Shown: positions 1 to 7,603, counted from the first letter of the stretch. The stretch is DNA of 15,978 bases from an uncultured Oscillospiraceae bacterium (GCA_905236265.1 CAJOOV010000131.1:1-15978); one strand, 5' to 3'. Made by a program: numbers and translations. The notes: generated from the sequence alone by a model not told the origin.

Positions 1-562
1 AGACATCCACGCCCTTTGTGATCTCATATCCATTGAATCTGCTGTTGTGCTGGTAGCTGGTCATGGAGCGCAGGGGCTCGTCCCCATCGTCCTCGTCAAA
101 GAAGCCCTGCTGCAAAAGCTTGACAAACTGAGGGTCGTTATAGTCCGCCTCAAAACCGTTGTAAAGCCTCTCCTGCGCCGCTTCAGCCTCCTGCTGCGAA
201 GGCTCCTCCTCTGCTGACGGAGCTGTGGGTTCCTGCGCAGTCTCCGACGGCTGTTCCTCCGGTACGCTCTCCGGCTCAGCCGGTGAAGGAGCCTCCTGCG
301 TCAGCGCAGGCAGCGGTTCCGCCTGCGTCTGCTCTTCGGTGGGTTCCTCCGTTTGTTCCTCTGTCGGCTCCTGTGCGGGAAGGGCAGCCTGCTCCTCATC
401 CGAAGCCGGTGCAGCATCCTCCCCTTCCGGGACAGCTTCTTCACAGGACACCTCCGGGGTCTGCCCCTCCCCGGTGAACTCCTCCGCCGCCAATACCGGC
501 ACAGTACACTGTACCAGCAGTACAAAAGCCAGCAACAGGTTCAGCATTCTCTTTTGATTCAT
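1..562 (-). CDS. Secreted GH25-type lysozyme (muramidase), partial: signal peptide, acidic linker and start of catalytic domain
   Basis: I translated this from the sequence; the 3' part lies beyond the left window edge, leaving 187 codons. Residues 1-25 are a signal peptide: basic MNQKR, hydrophobic core LLLAFVLLV, and a probable signal peptidase I site after VLA. Residues about 28-132 are a Glu/Pro/Gln/Thr-rich linker of a kind that often spans the wall. Residues 170-187 (SYQHNSRFNGYEITKGVDV) match the usual lead-in to glycosyl hydrolase family 25, where the Asp of the G-(I/V)-D-V-S strand is an active-site acid. The family cuts the MurNAc-GlcNAc bond of peptidoglycan. The ATG at 562 follows an AAAGGTGGAG SD by a few bases and lies 33 bp after thiN, so co-transcription is likely. 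The catalytic Glu and any binding repeats are not visible, so the family call rests on a short N-terminal match. Confidence 0.78.
   Translation of the reverse strand, partial: MNQKRMLNLLLAFVLLVQCTVPVLAAEEFTGEGQTPEVSCEEAVPEGEDAAPASDEEQAALPAQEPTEEQTEEPTEEQTQAEPLPALTQEAPSPAEPESVPEEQPSETAQEPTAPSAEEEPSQQEAEAAQERLYNGFEADYNDPQFVKLLQQGFFDEDDGDEPLRSMTSYQHNSRFNGYEITKGVDV
173..442 (-). repeat. Low-complexity acidic Pro/Glu/Gln-rich linker in the lysozyme gene
   Basis: This stretch encodes residues 41-130 of the GH25-type protein, almost wholly Glu, Pro, Gln, Ala, Thr and Ser. The heptad EPTEEQT occurs twice (residues 65-71 and 73-79, DNA 326-370) using different synonymous codons. A flexible, strongly negative spacer between the membrane-exit signal and the catalytic domain is the likely role; that is inference. 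Confidence 0.8.
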
Positions 563-595
563 AAGCTCCACCTTTCGACTCTCTGTCTCCATGAC

Positions 596-1279
596 TCAAA
601 CCTTCAAACGCCTATCAGCAGGCTGTGTATCACAAAATCCCGACCGGATCACATACAAGCTGCCCCGCTGAAAGCTCAGCTCCGCTGCCTCTCCGGGCAG
701 GATCTCGTTGCTGACCGTGCGGGTATTCCCCCGATGAAGGGTAAAGCGCTCCAGCGGGTATTTTACCCCCTTCAGCGTCAGTCCCTCCACCGTTTCATCC
801 AATGCAATCAGCCCCAGATAATGCGCCGGAGGCTGATTCAGAATCCGGTAATGACCCGGACGAAGCAGACGCACCTCGTTTTCCCCGTCAAGCAGCATCC
901 CCTGAGCCTTTGCGGCTTCAATTCGCTCCAGCAGTCCCAGATTCGCCAGCAGATGATCCAGCCTGCCGCCGCTGCAGCCGGTCAGAATAATCTCTCTGCA
1001 GCCCAGCTCCAGCGCCTTGTCCACCGCCATCTCCATATCGGAGACATCCTTCTCCGGCGGAAGAAGAACGCTGGGCAGTCCGTCCGGGCATCCGCCGGAA
1101 TCGTTATCACCCACATACCAGTCAGGTTTCAGACCCAAAGCCTCCAGCTTTCGTCGGCCTCCGTCGGCGCAGATGAGGACATCCCCGCTCTGCCCCGGTG
1201 CCAGACGCTGCACAGCAACGGCACCCTCTCCGGCGCCCACCAGTATGGCTCTTTGCTTCAACGGCTTCTGTTCTCCCAT
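596..1279 (-). CDS. thiN: Thiamine pyrophosphokinase
   Basis: A 227-residue protein that makes thiamine diphosphate from thiamine and ATP in the cytosol. Motifs in order: ICADGG at 36-41, the GDxDS-type acidic site at 57-61 (here GDNDS, where the family usually has GDFDS), KDVSDMEMA at 77-85 (family KD-x-T/S-D-x-E), GGRLDH at 104-109, and the C-terminal TVSNE at 198-202 that closes the thiamine-binding domain. Length is normal. I place the start at the ATG at 1279 because AAAGGAG lies 11 bases upstream and residues before it look like antisense of rsgA; an open frame runs back to 1450. It overlaps the end of rsgA by 22 bp, as expected for the rsgA-(rpe)-thiN order of Firmicutes, but rpe is absent. 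Confidence 0.88.
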   Translation of the reverse strand: MGEQKPLKQRAILVGAGEGAVAVQRLAPGQSGDVLICADGGRRKLEALGLKPDWYVGDNDSGGCPDGLPSVLLPPEKDVSDMEMAVDKALELGCREIILTGCSGGRLDHLLANLGLLERIEAAKAQGMLLDGENEVRLLRPGHYRILNQPPAHYLGLIALDETVEGLTLKGVKYPLERFTLHRGNTRTVSNEILPGEAAELSFQRGSLYVIRSGFCDTQPADRRLKV

Positions 1280-2145
1280 GGACGGTAATTCTCCTTTGCC
1301 TGCTGATACAGGCGGACATAGCTTTTGTGTCTTGACTCGGATACCTTTCCCGCCTGTACAGCCTCCAAAAGCCGACAGCCCCGCTCCTTCACGTGGGCGC
1401 AGTCCACAAAGGCACAGCCGTCCAGATAGGGGCGAAAGTCCGGAAAGCACTCTGCAAGCTCTGCGGGGTCGTCACAGGGCTCCCGCTGTTCCTCAAAGGA
1501 GGCAAAGCCGGGCGTATCCGCAATCAGAACATCCCCCGGCAGCCGATACAGCTCCACATGCCTTGTGGTATGCCGTCCTCTCCCCAGCTTTGCACTCACC
1601 TCTCCTGTGGGAAGGCGGAACTGGGGGGCAAGGGCGTTTAAAATGCTGGATTTTCCTACGCCCGTATTCCCTGTCAGGGCGGACACCTTGCCGGAGAGAA
1701 TCTCCCTGAGCTGCTCCATGCCCTGTCCGGTGGCTGCGCTGCAGCAGACCACCGGAAACCCGGCGCCCCGGTACAGCTCCGCCAGCTCGGTAGCCGGAGA
1801 GAGATCCCACTTGTTCCACACCAGCACCGCTTTGCACCGTTTCTTTTCGGCAAGTGCGGTGAGACGGTCAATCAAAAAGGGATCTGTCACCGGAATCGCA
1901 CCAGAGGCAACAATCACAAGCTGCTCCAGATTGGCCACAGCTGGGCGGTCAAAGGAGTTGAGCCGGGGCAGGATCTCGTCCAGCGCCCCTTCCTCTGCAT
2001 TGATCCGGGTGACACTCACACGGTCTCCTACCAGCGGCTTCGCCTTCTGATAGCGCAGCCTGCCTCTGCCACGGCAGCGCAGCAGCGCCCCCTGACAATC
2101 TACATCATAAAAACCGCTCAATGAGCGTACAATCACACCTGTCAT
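1258..2145 (-). CDS. rsgA: Small-subunit ribosome biogenesis GTPase RsgA (YloQ/CpgA)
   Basis: This 295-residue circularly permuted GTPase helps late maturation of the 30S subunit. An N-terminal OB-fold region covers about residues 1-65. The permuted G motifs follow: NKWD (G4) at 111-114, GNTGVGKSS (Walker A) at 159-167, RHTTRH in the switch I area at 191-196, and DTPGF (G3) at 210-214. The zinc knuckle is Cys244-x4-Cys249-x-His251-x5-Cys257. All key residues are present. The ATG at 2145 shares one base with the prkC stop (TGATG); a GTG one codon earlier is also possible. No good SD is seen, so translation probably depends on coupling to prkC. In B. subtilis the orthologue CpgA is a reported PrkC substrate, which fits the gene order. 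Confidence 0.96.
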   Translation of the reverse strand: MTGVIVRSLSGFYDVDCQGALLRCRGRGRLRYQKAKPLVGDRVSVTRINAEEGALDEILPRLNSFDRPAVANLEQLVIVASGAIPVTDPFLIDRLTALAEKKRCKAVLVWNKWDLSPATELAELYRGAGFPVVCCSAATGQGMEQLREILSGKVSALTGNTGVGKSSILNALAPQFRLPTGEVSAKLGRGRHTTRHVELYRLPGDVLIADTPGFASFEEQREPCDDPAELAECFPDFRPYLDGCAFVDCAHVKERGCRLLEAVQAGKVSESRHKSYVRLYQQAKENYRPWENRSR

Positions 2146-4292
2146 CACTGGGAAATATTCACACAGTCAAAGTTTTTGGTCTGAACGCCGTTAATCATCA
2201 CCACAATATCGTCAATCTCTCCCTGATAAACGGAGGAGACCTGTTTTGCGGAGATGGGGCAGGAGAGGTTCATGATTGTCTCCCCGTTCACCGTAACAGT
2301 CACAGTGACATCAGAGACATCCTCTCCCTCTTCCACGGCAGAAAGCATCTCCTCTGTCAGCACATCCTCACTCACAGGCACAGTGACCTGATACACTGTC
2401 TCCGGTGTCTCAGGCTCCTGAAGCGAAGCATCCTGAACAGCCGGAAGCTCCTGCTGCTGGGTGACCTCCTCCTGCTCCTGCTCCTGTTCCTCTTCCTCGC
2501 TCTGCTCCTCCTCGTGCTGGCCTGAGCTGTAGGAGCCGTCGCTGACCTGCAGGTAGACAACTGCGTCCGGGTCAACGTCCGTATAAGCCTTAATGCTCTG
2601 ATAAATGACCTTGCCTGCCTCCTCGCTGCTGGCTATGGTGATTACGGAACCGATTTCAATGCCAACCTGCTCCGCAGCCTCCCGCGCCTGATCCTCGTCC
2701 AGACCAATCAGCAGCGGCATACTGACAATCTTATTCTCCGGCCCTTTGCTCACATAGAGGGTGACGGTCTGCCCCTCCTCCAGAGGAGAACCGGCAATGG
2801 GATCCGTGGAGACAATCTGTCCCTCAGGAATCACATCCGAGAACACCCGCTCGGAATACTCCACCTGAACACCGTAGTCATTGACCAGCATGGCCTCGGC
2901 AGTGCGGTAGTCCTGATGGGTGAGGCTGGGCATATAAACGGAGTCCTCGATCTGGATGCCGGAGCTGATGACCACCTTAATCTCCGTCAGCTCTCCCTTT
3001 GCGCTGCTTCCACCGTCCGGGGACTGGGAAATAATTCTCCCCGATTCGATCTTATCGTCGAACTGTGCCTTGCTGCAGATGACCTCAAAATAGCCGCCGT
3101 ATTCTTTGGCAATGGTCTCTTTTGCCTCGTCAATGGTGAGATTAACCAGATTTGGCACCACATGCACCTCAGAGGGACTGAGGATCTGGGAGAGGAAGTT
3201 CCGGTACAGCATAAACAAAAGCACGAAAATAACGCCTACAATGATGACCACGGCGCTGGTAAAAATCGCCTTCCGCTTCTTCCGGCGCTGTTCCTCCTCG
3301 ATTTCCTCGTCCAGAACCGAGCTGATAACCTCCGTAGTGGGAACAGACTGAGTGGGCTGCTCCGCCGCTCTGCGCTGGGGCGCAGTGCGGACATTGCCGC
3401 TTCGCTCCGCTGCAGCGGAGACGGCTTTTCCCGTCCACGGGTCAGGGTAGGAGAACACCACAGAGGGATCCCTGCGAATCGTCTCCAGATCATTCAGAAC
3501 CGCCTGCGCATCCGGGTAGCGCAGATCCAGTCTGGCACACATGGCACGCTTACAGATCTGCTCCATGCCCACCGGAATATCAGGATTCAGCGCTCTGGGG
3601 GATTCAGGGATTGCATTGATATGCTGCAGGGCGATGGACACAGGCGTATCCCCGTCAAAGGGCAGCCGATAGGTGAGCATCTCATAGAGCACCACACCTG
3701 CGGAGTAAATATCGCTTCTGGCATCCACCCGAAGCCCCTTTGCCTGTTCCGGGGAGACATAGTGGACGCTGCCAAACGCCTCCTGCGTCAGCGTCTTCTG
3801 GCTGTCCATCAGCCGGGCAATTCCAAAATCAGCTACTTTGACGCTTCCGTCCCGAAGCACCATAATGTTCTGAGGCTTAATATCCCGGTGTACGATTCCC
3901 CTGCTGTGGGCATGGCGCAGGGCGTGCATGATCTGATCCATAAAGTGGAGCGCCTCCTGCCAGCTCAGACGGCTTCCCCGCTTTTCCATATACTCCTTCA
4001 GGGTAATGCCCTCAATCAGCTCCATGACGATATAGTCCGCTCCCTCAAACTGTCCCACGTCATAGACGCTGACAATGTTCGGGCTGGAGAGCATGGCTAC
4101 CGCCTGCGCCTCGTCATGAAACCGGCGGCGGATTTCGTCATCCATCATGAGGTTCTCATGCAGGATCTTGACCGCCACCATCCGGTTGAGCCGGTGGCAC
4201 TTCGCCTTATAAACCACCGCCATGCCGCCTGTGCCGATCTGCTCCAGCAGCTCATAGCGATTATCCAAATATTTCCCGATGTATTGATCCAT
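2145..4292 (-). CDS. prkC: Membrane Ser/Thr protein kinase with three PASTA domains (PrkC/PknB family)
   Basis: A 715-residue eukaryotic-like kinase. Kinase domain about 12-272: glycine loop GTGGMA at 20-25, catalytic Lys42, HRDIKPQN at 135-142 (Asp137), DFG at 155-157, and SPEQ at 180-183. A Ser/Thr/Arg-rich juxtamembrane stretch (about 290-340, with acidic EEIEEEQ then RRKKRK) precedes one transmembrane helix at 343-363. Outside follow PASTA repeats at about 376-445, 450-517 and 521-585. A Glu/Gln-rich tract (593-616) and an 80-residue C-terminal part (about 633-715) with alternating beta-type residues come next; the latter probably corresponds to the Ig-like end domain of Bacillus/Staphylococcus kinases. 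PASTA domains bind peptidoglycan fragments. The ATG follows AAGGAAGG by a short spacer and lies 12 bp after prpC, its cognate phosphatase. Confidence 0.97.
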   Translation of the reverse strand: MDQYIGKYLDNRYELLEQIGTGGMAVVYKAKCHRLNRMVAVKILHENLMMDDEIRRRFHDEAQAVAMLSSPNIVSVYDVGQFEGADYIVMELIEGITLKEYMEKRGSRLSWQEALHFMDQIMHALRHAHSRGIVHRDIKPQNIMVLRDGSVKVADFGIARLMDSQKTLTQEAFGSVHYVSPEQAKGLRVDARSDIYSAGVVLYEMLTYRLPFDGDTPVSIALQHINAIPESPRALNPDIPVGMEQICKRAMCARLDLRYPDAQAVLNDLETIRRDPSVVFSYPDPWTGKAVSAAAERSGNVRTAPQRRAAEQPTQSVPTTEVISSVLDEEIEEEQRRKKRKAIFTSAVVIIVGVIFVLLFMLYRNFLSQILSPSEVHVVPNLVNLTIDEAKETIAKEYGGYFEVICSKAQFDDKIESGRIISQSPDGGSSAKGELTEIKVVISSGIQIEDSVYMPSLTHQDYRTAEAMLVNDYGVQVEYSERVFSDVIPEGQIVSTDPIAGSPLEEGQTVTLYVSKGPENKIVSMPLLIGLDEDQAREAAEQVGIEIGSVITIASSEEAGKVIYQSIKAYTDVDPDAVVYLQVSDGSYSSGQHEEEQSEEEEQEQEQEEVTQQQELPAVQDASLQEPETPETVYQVTVPVSEDVLTEEMLSAVEEGEDVSDVTVTVTVNGETIMNLSCPISAKQVSSVYQGEIDDIVVMINGVQTKNFDCVNISQ
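2445..2516 (-). repeat. Glu/Gln-rich low-complexity tract in prkC
   Basis: The plus strand shows runs of CTCCTG and CTCCTC units. On the coding strand they encode the E/Q-rich spacer at PrkC residues 593-616 (segments such as EEEQSEEEEQEQEQEE). It separates the last PASTA domain from the C-terminal domain. Such tracts tend to vary in length between strains. Confidence 0.8.
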
Positions 4293-4304
4293 GGCAAGCC
4301 TTCC

Positions 4305-5036
4305 TTACTGTTCCGTCCCGTCCTGCAAGTCGATAACCACCACAGAAACGTTGTCCCTTGCGCCTTTTCCCAGCGCTGCGCTGACCAGACGCTGACAGGC
4401 ATGTTCTACCGGGCCGTCCGTTATCCCAAACAGCAGCTCCCTGTCCGTCAGCTCATTGCACAATCCGTCCGAGCAAAGCAAAATCTGCTCTCCCGGCCGG
4501 ATGCGATGGATAAACAGATCGCCTGCAATCCTTCGTTCCGTGCCGATGGCTCTGGTAATGATATTGCGCTGGGGGTGCGTTTTTGCCTGCTCCGGCGTTA
4601 TGGTTCCCGCCCGAACCAGTTCCTCTACAAGAGAATGATCCTGCGTCATCTGGCGGATGCTGCCTGCTGATACGCAATAGCAGCGGCTGTCTCCCACATT
4701 GAGAATATAGGCATCCAGACCCAGAATCAGCACCGCAACCATGGTGGTGCCCATTCCCCTGCACTCGGCATGGGTAACGCTGTAGCGGTAAACCTCCTGA
4801 TTGGCCTGTTCCAAGCCAAGGCGGATCAGCTCCTCCGGAGGGTGTCCCCCCTCCAGAAGCGTGCGGGCGAAAATATCCGCTGCCATTGCACTGGCAACCT
4901 CTCCCGCATTTGCGCCGCCCATTCCGTCACACACAATGCCGATCGTACGCTCGTCATCCGCATAAATATAGCATTTATCCTCATTCTGCCGGCGTACGCA
5001 CCCCACATCGGTCATACTCCACGCTCTGATCTGCAT
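4305..5036 (-). CDS. prpC: PP2C-type Ser/Thr protein phosphatase (PrpC/Stp)
   Basis: A 243-residue metal-dependent phosphatase that dephosphorylates PrkC and its targets in the cytosol. The PPM signature residues are all in place: RRQNED at 15-20 (Asp20), VCDGMGG at 35-41 (metal ligand Asp37), GMGTT at 94-98, NVGDSR at 113-118, QDHS at 132-135, ITRAIG at 160-165, LLCSDGL at 186-192 (Asp190) and RDNVS at 227-231 (Asp228). Length matches the compact bacterial class without extra domains. The start codon ATG at 5036 lies 18 bp after rlmN with only a modest purine-rich SD (AAAGAGAG). It is followed 12 bp later by prkC, the standard phosphatase-kinase pair. Confidence 0.96.
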   Translation of the reverse strand: MQIRAWSMTDVGCVRRQNEDKCYIYADDERTIGIVCDGMGGANAGEVASAMAADIFARTLLEGGHPPEELIRLGLEQANQEVYRYSVTHAECRGMGTTMVAVLILGLDAYILNVGDSRCYCVSAGSIRQMTQDHSLVEELVRAGTITPEQAKTHPQRNIITRAIGTERRIAGDLFIHRIRPGEQILLCSDGLCNELTDRELLFGITDGPVEHACQRLVSAALGKGARDNVSVVVIDLQDGTEQ

Positions 5037-5054
5037 TGTCGCACCAGCTCTCTT

Positions 5055-6089
5055 TCAGGATTCTCCCTCGCTCAGCTTCAGCGTTTTCCGTCGAAGCTGC
5101 CCGCAGGAGGCATCAATATCTCCGCCCAGCTTCCGCCGCACCGTAACCGTAACGCCCTGCTGTTCCAGACGCTGCTGAAACGCCTTTACCCGGCGGCTGG
5201 GCTTCAGGGGGCTTTCCCGGACATCGTTCAGCGGAATCAGGTTCACATGTCCCGGTACACCCTTCAGCCGTCTGGCCAGCAGATCCGCCTGCCAGTCGTG
5301 GTCGTTCACGCCGTCCACCATAGCATACTCATAGGAGATCCGCCTGCCGGTGGTCTCGAAATAGCGCTTGCAGCATTGGAACAGCCGGTCAACCCCCACT
5401 GATCGGTTCACCGGCATCAGCCGGGAGCGGGTCTCATCGTCCGGGGCATGAAGGGATACTGACAGAGTCAATTGTAACTGATAAGAGGCCAGTTTGTCAA
5501 TTTTCTCTACCAGTCCGCAGGTGGAAAGGGAGATGTGGCGCATTCCGATATTAACGCCCTCCGGGTCGTTCACCAGCTCCAGAAAACGCAGCACGGAATC
5601 GAAGTTGTCCAACGGCTCCCCGATCCCCATCATAACAATATTGGAAATGGGCTGTCCCGATTCCTTTTGGACAAAAATAACCTGATCCAGAATCTCCCCT
5701 GCGCTGAGCCTGCGAACCAGCCCGCCAAGGGTGGAGGCGCAGAAGGCGCAGCCCATCAGGCATCCCACCTCACAGGAGACGCAGACGGTGTTGCCGTGGC
5801 GATAGCGCATCAGCACAGACTCCACGCAGTTCCCGTCCGCCAGCCGCCAGAGATATTTGATTGTGCCGTCCAGCTTCGAGACCTGTTTCCGCTCCACCTG
5901 GGGCACTGTCAGAATGCAGCGCTCACGCAGCGCCTGCCGCAGTGCTTTGGGCAGGTTGGTCATCTCCTCGAAGGATTCAACCCCCCGGTGCAGCCATTGA
6001 AAAACCTGTTTCTCCCGAAATGCGCTCTGACCCAGATCGAGCATGAGCTGCCGCAGCTCCTCTCGGGAACAGGATTTAATGTCAATCAT
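5055..6089 (-). CDS. rlmN: Dual-specificity 23S rRNA/tRNA (adenine-C2) methyltransferase RlmN
   Basis: This 344-residue radical-SAM enzyme methylates C2 of A2503 in 23S rRNA and A37 in some tRNAs. The [4Fe-4S] motif is Cys110-x3-Cys114-x2-Cys117. The MGIGEPL SAM-binding motif is at 154-160. The methyl-carrying cysteine is Cys329 in DIDASCGQL near the C-terminus, so this is RlmN-type with both catalytic cysteines present. The Cfr resistance paralogue shares these cysteines, but the conserved chromosomal context argues for RlmN. The ATG at 6089 overlaps the end of rsmB by 8 bp (ATGATTGA). Its SD (GAGGAA, about 6 bases upstream) is inside rsmB. Confidence 0.97.
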   Translation of the reverse strand: MIDIKSCSREELRQLMLDLGQSAFREKQVFQWLHRGVESFEEMTNLPKALRQALRERCILTVPQVERKQVSKLDGTIKYLWRLADGNCVESVLMRYRHGNTVCVSCEVGCLMGCAFCASTLGGLVRRLSAGEILDQVIFVQKESGQPISNIVMMGIGEPLDNFDSVLRFLELVNDPEGVNIGMRHISLSTCGLVEKIDKLASYQLQLTLSVSLHAPDDETRSRLMPVNRSVGVDRLFQCCKRYFETTGRRISYEYAMVDGVNDHDWQADLLARRLKGVPGHVNLIPLNDVRESPLKPSRRVKAFQQRLEQQGVTVTVRRKLGGDIDASCGQLRRKTLKLSEGES

Positions 6090-7410
6090 ATCGTTTCCTC
6101 AGCTTTGCCATAAAGAATCCGTCCGTGCCATGGATGTGCGGCCACAGGGTTATCATTCCGCTGCAGCTCCCCACCTTGGGAAGGGTAAAGGGCTCCAAAT
6201 CAAACCCGCCGCAATCAGCAAGAAACGCCTGCACCACATCCTGATTCTCCCTGCGCAGCACGGTGCAGGTGGAGTAGAGCAGTACGCCGCCGGGCTTCAC
6301 ATAGCGGCTGGCATTGTCCAGAATATCCCGCTGAATGGAGGGCAGCGCCTGCAGCTGCTCCGGCTGCTTCAGGCGGATATCCGGCTTTTTTCGGATGATG
6401 CCCAGCCCGGAGCAGGGAACGTCCGTCAGGACAAGATCAAAGTGCTTCTCCATCGCAGGGTCAAACACTCTGCCGTCCATGGCGCGCTCAGTGATGCAGC
6501 ACACACCCAGACGCTCTGCGGCAGTGCGAATGCGCTGCAGCTTCTTCTCCTGCAGGTCGCAGGCAAGGATGCTGCCCCGGTTTTCCATCATCATCGCCGC
6601 CCGGAGGCTTTTCCCACCGGGGGCGGAACAGACATCCAGCACATCCATCCCCGCTGCGGGGGCTGCGGCCAGCACCGCAAAGCGGGAGGCGGTATCCTGC
6701 ACCTGAAACCACCCCTCCCGGAAGCTGTCCAGTTCTTCCAATGCGCCGGAGCCGGTGATAAAAAAACTGTCATTGAAAAAGGGGCTTGGCTCAACCTGTA
6801 CCCCTTCCCTTTCCAGCCGATCCTTCAGCTCCTCGGGAGTTGTTTTCAGGGGATTGCAGTGAATCACCGTGGGAGGGCGGCTGTTATTGGCACGAAGCAG
6901 CGCCTCTACTCCCTCTCCCCCCAGCTCCTTGGCAAACTGCTCCACCAGCCATTGGGGATGGCTGCAGCGCACGCTGAGGCTGTCCGGCTGGGGCAGCGCC
7001 TCCCTGCGCCGGACAAAGCTGCGAAGCACGCCGTTTGCCAGACGGGTGGAGTTGGGGTTGCGGCTGTACCGCCGCACCAGCTCCACACTCTCGTTCACCG
7101 CAGCGGCATCCGGTACCCGCTCCAGAAAAACCACCTGATACATCCCCATCTCCATAGCCCAGCGCACCGCAGGCTCCAGCTTGCGGATAGGGACGGTGCA
7201 AAACACGCCCAGCCAGTAATCCAGCAGCATCTGATTCTGCTGCACACCGTAGCAGATATGGCTTGCCAGTGCGGCATCACGCCCGGAGAGCCGGGAGGCG
7301 GCAAGTGTGGAGGAGAGTGCGCTGTCTGACCACGCCCCCCGGCGCTGGCAGTTCACCAGAACCTGTAAAGCGGCATCCCTTGCGGAGCGGGGCTGTTCCC
7401 GTCGTGCCAT
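6082..7410 (-). CDS. rsmB: 16S rRNA (cytosine-967-C5)-methyltransferase RsmB
   Basis: A 442-residue protein with an N-terminal NusB-like RNA-binding domain (about 5-135) and a Rossmann methyltransferase domain (about 150-442). SAM motif I is CSAPGGKS at 261-268. Motif IV is VPCSG with Cys333, and motif VI is STCT with nucleophile Cys382. The C-terminal DGFFMAKL (about 430-437) is the usual family ending. The open frame runs back to 7446, but I choose the ATG at 7410. It follows an AGAGGAAGAG SD by about 6-8 bases, and its first base is the first base of the preceding gene's stop (TGATG). The protein modifies C967 of 16S rRNA near the P site. Placement between fmt and rlmN is the conserved Firmicutes order. 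Confidence 0.96.
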   Translation of the reverse strand: MARREQPRSARDAALQVLVNCQRRGAWSDSALSSTLAASRLSGRDAALASHICYGVQQNQMLLDYWLGVFCTVPIRKLEPAVRWAMEMGMYQVVFLERVPDAAAVNESVELVRRYSRNPNSTRLANGVLRSFVRRREALPQPDSLSVRCSHPQWLVEQFAKELGGEGVEALLRANNSRPPTVIHCNPLKTTPEELKDRLEREGVQVEPSPFFNDSFFITGSGALEELDSFREGWFQVQDTASRFAVLAAAPAAGMDVLDVCSAPGGKSLRAAMMMENRGSILACDLQEKKLQRIRTAAERLGVCCITERAMDGRVFDPAMEKHFDLVLTDVPCSGLGIIRKKPDIRLKQPEQLQALPSIQRDILDNASRYVKPGGVLLYSTCTVLRRENQDVVQAFLADCGGFDLEPFTLPKVGSCSGMITLWPHIHGTDGFFMAKLRKRYD

Positions 7411-7592
7411 CAGTTCTCTTCCTCTGAATAGACGAAGTTTTCCCACTTCAGGCGCATACCGATTTCCAGATTCTCCGGCAACAGTGCCAGAGCCACCTGA
7501 TTGGTGCCGCCGGAGGCACTGTCCGTGCGCCGCAGCAGGGCATAATCTCCTGCAATCTCCTGTACAACGTAGCTTTTCGGGGAAAGATCCAT
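7410..7592 (-). CDS. Small DUF3006-like protein of unknown function
   Basis: A 60-residue protein starting MDLSPKSYVVQEIAGDYALL. It has a beta-rich pattern with the E-I-x-G-D-Y-A-L-L core and a later A-L-A-L-L-P-E-N-L-E-I-G-M-R-L segment. This resembles the DUF3006 family, whose members read roughly R-I-E-G-D-Y-A-V-V ... L-P-E-G-x-K-E-G-D. That match is from memory. There are no cysteines, membrane segments or known catalytic residues. The ATG at 7592 is preceded by GAGGAG at a 7-base spacing, and the SD overlaps the fmt stop; a GTG at 7607 is possible but has no SD. It is tightly coupled to fmt (11-bp gap) and rsmB (1-bp overlap), so expression with both is very likely. No function can be assigned. 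Confidence 0.75.
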   Translation of the reverse strand: MDLSPKSYVVQEIAGDYALLRRTDSASGGTNQVALALLPENLEIGMRLKWENFVYSEEEN

Positions 7593-7603
7593 CGTTTCAC
7601 TCC

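Noticed and set aside
225..557. Ser/Cys/Gly-rich 110-codon plus-strand frame
   Set aside because: It is the mirror of the Glu/Pro-rich lysozyme linker; the odd composition follows from the low-complexity DNA.
543..562. Possible lipoprotein signal (LVQC) in the GH25-type protein
   Set aside because: Gln before Cys does not fit a lipobox, and a good signal peptidase I site (VLA) lies a few residues later.
353..1288. 311-codon open frame on the plus strand
   Set aside because: It spans the antisense of two different real genes (the lysozyme linker and thiN) and has no domain or SD support.
1280..1450. Longer N-terminus for thiamine pyrophosphokinase
   Set aside because: The extension is Gly/Cys-rich sequence read out of frame through rsgA, whose zinc-binding region is intact there.
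2445..2516. Repeat array resembling CRISPR or tandem repeats in prkC
   Set aside because: It is in frame, has no spacer structure, and simply encodes a Glu/Gln-rich spacer.
2916..4670. 584-codon open frame on the plus strand
   Set aside because: It lies antisense to prkC and prpC, both of which have complete catalytic motifs. Its translation has no recognisable domain and is an artefact of GC-rich coding DNA.
5055..6089. Cfr-type antibiotic resistance methyltransferase
   Set aside because: The gene sits in the conserved rsmB-rlmN-prpC order and has the full RlmN layout, so a housekeeping RlmN is far more likely.
6043..7329. 428-codon open frame on the plus strand
   Set aside because: It is antisense to rsmB, which carries all methyltransferase motifs; the product is His/Gln/Ala-rich with no family match.
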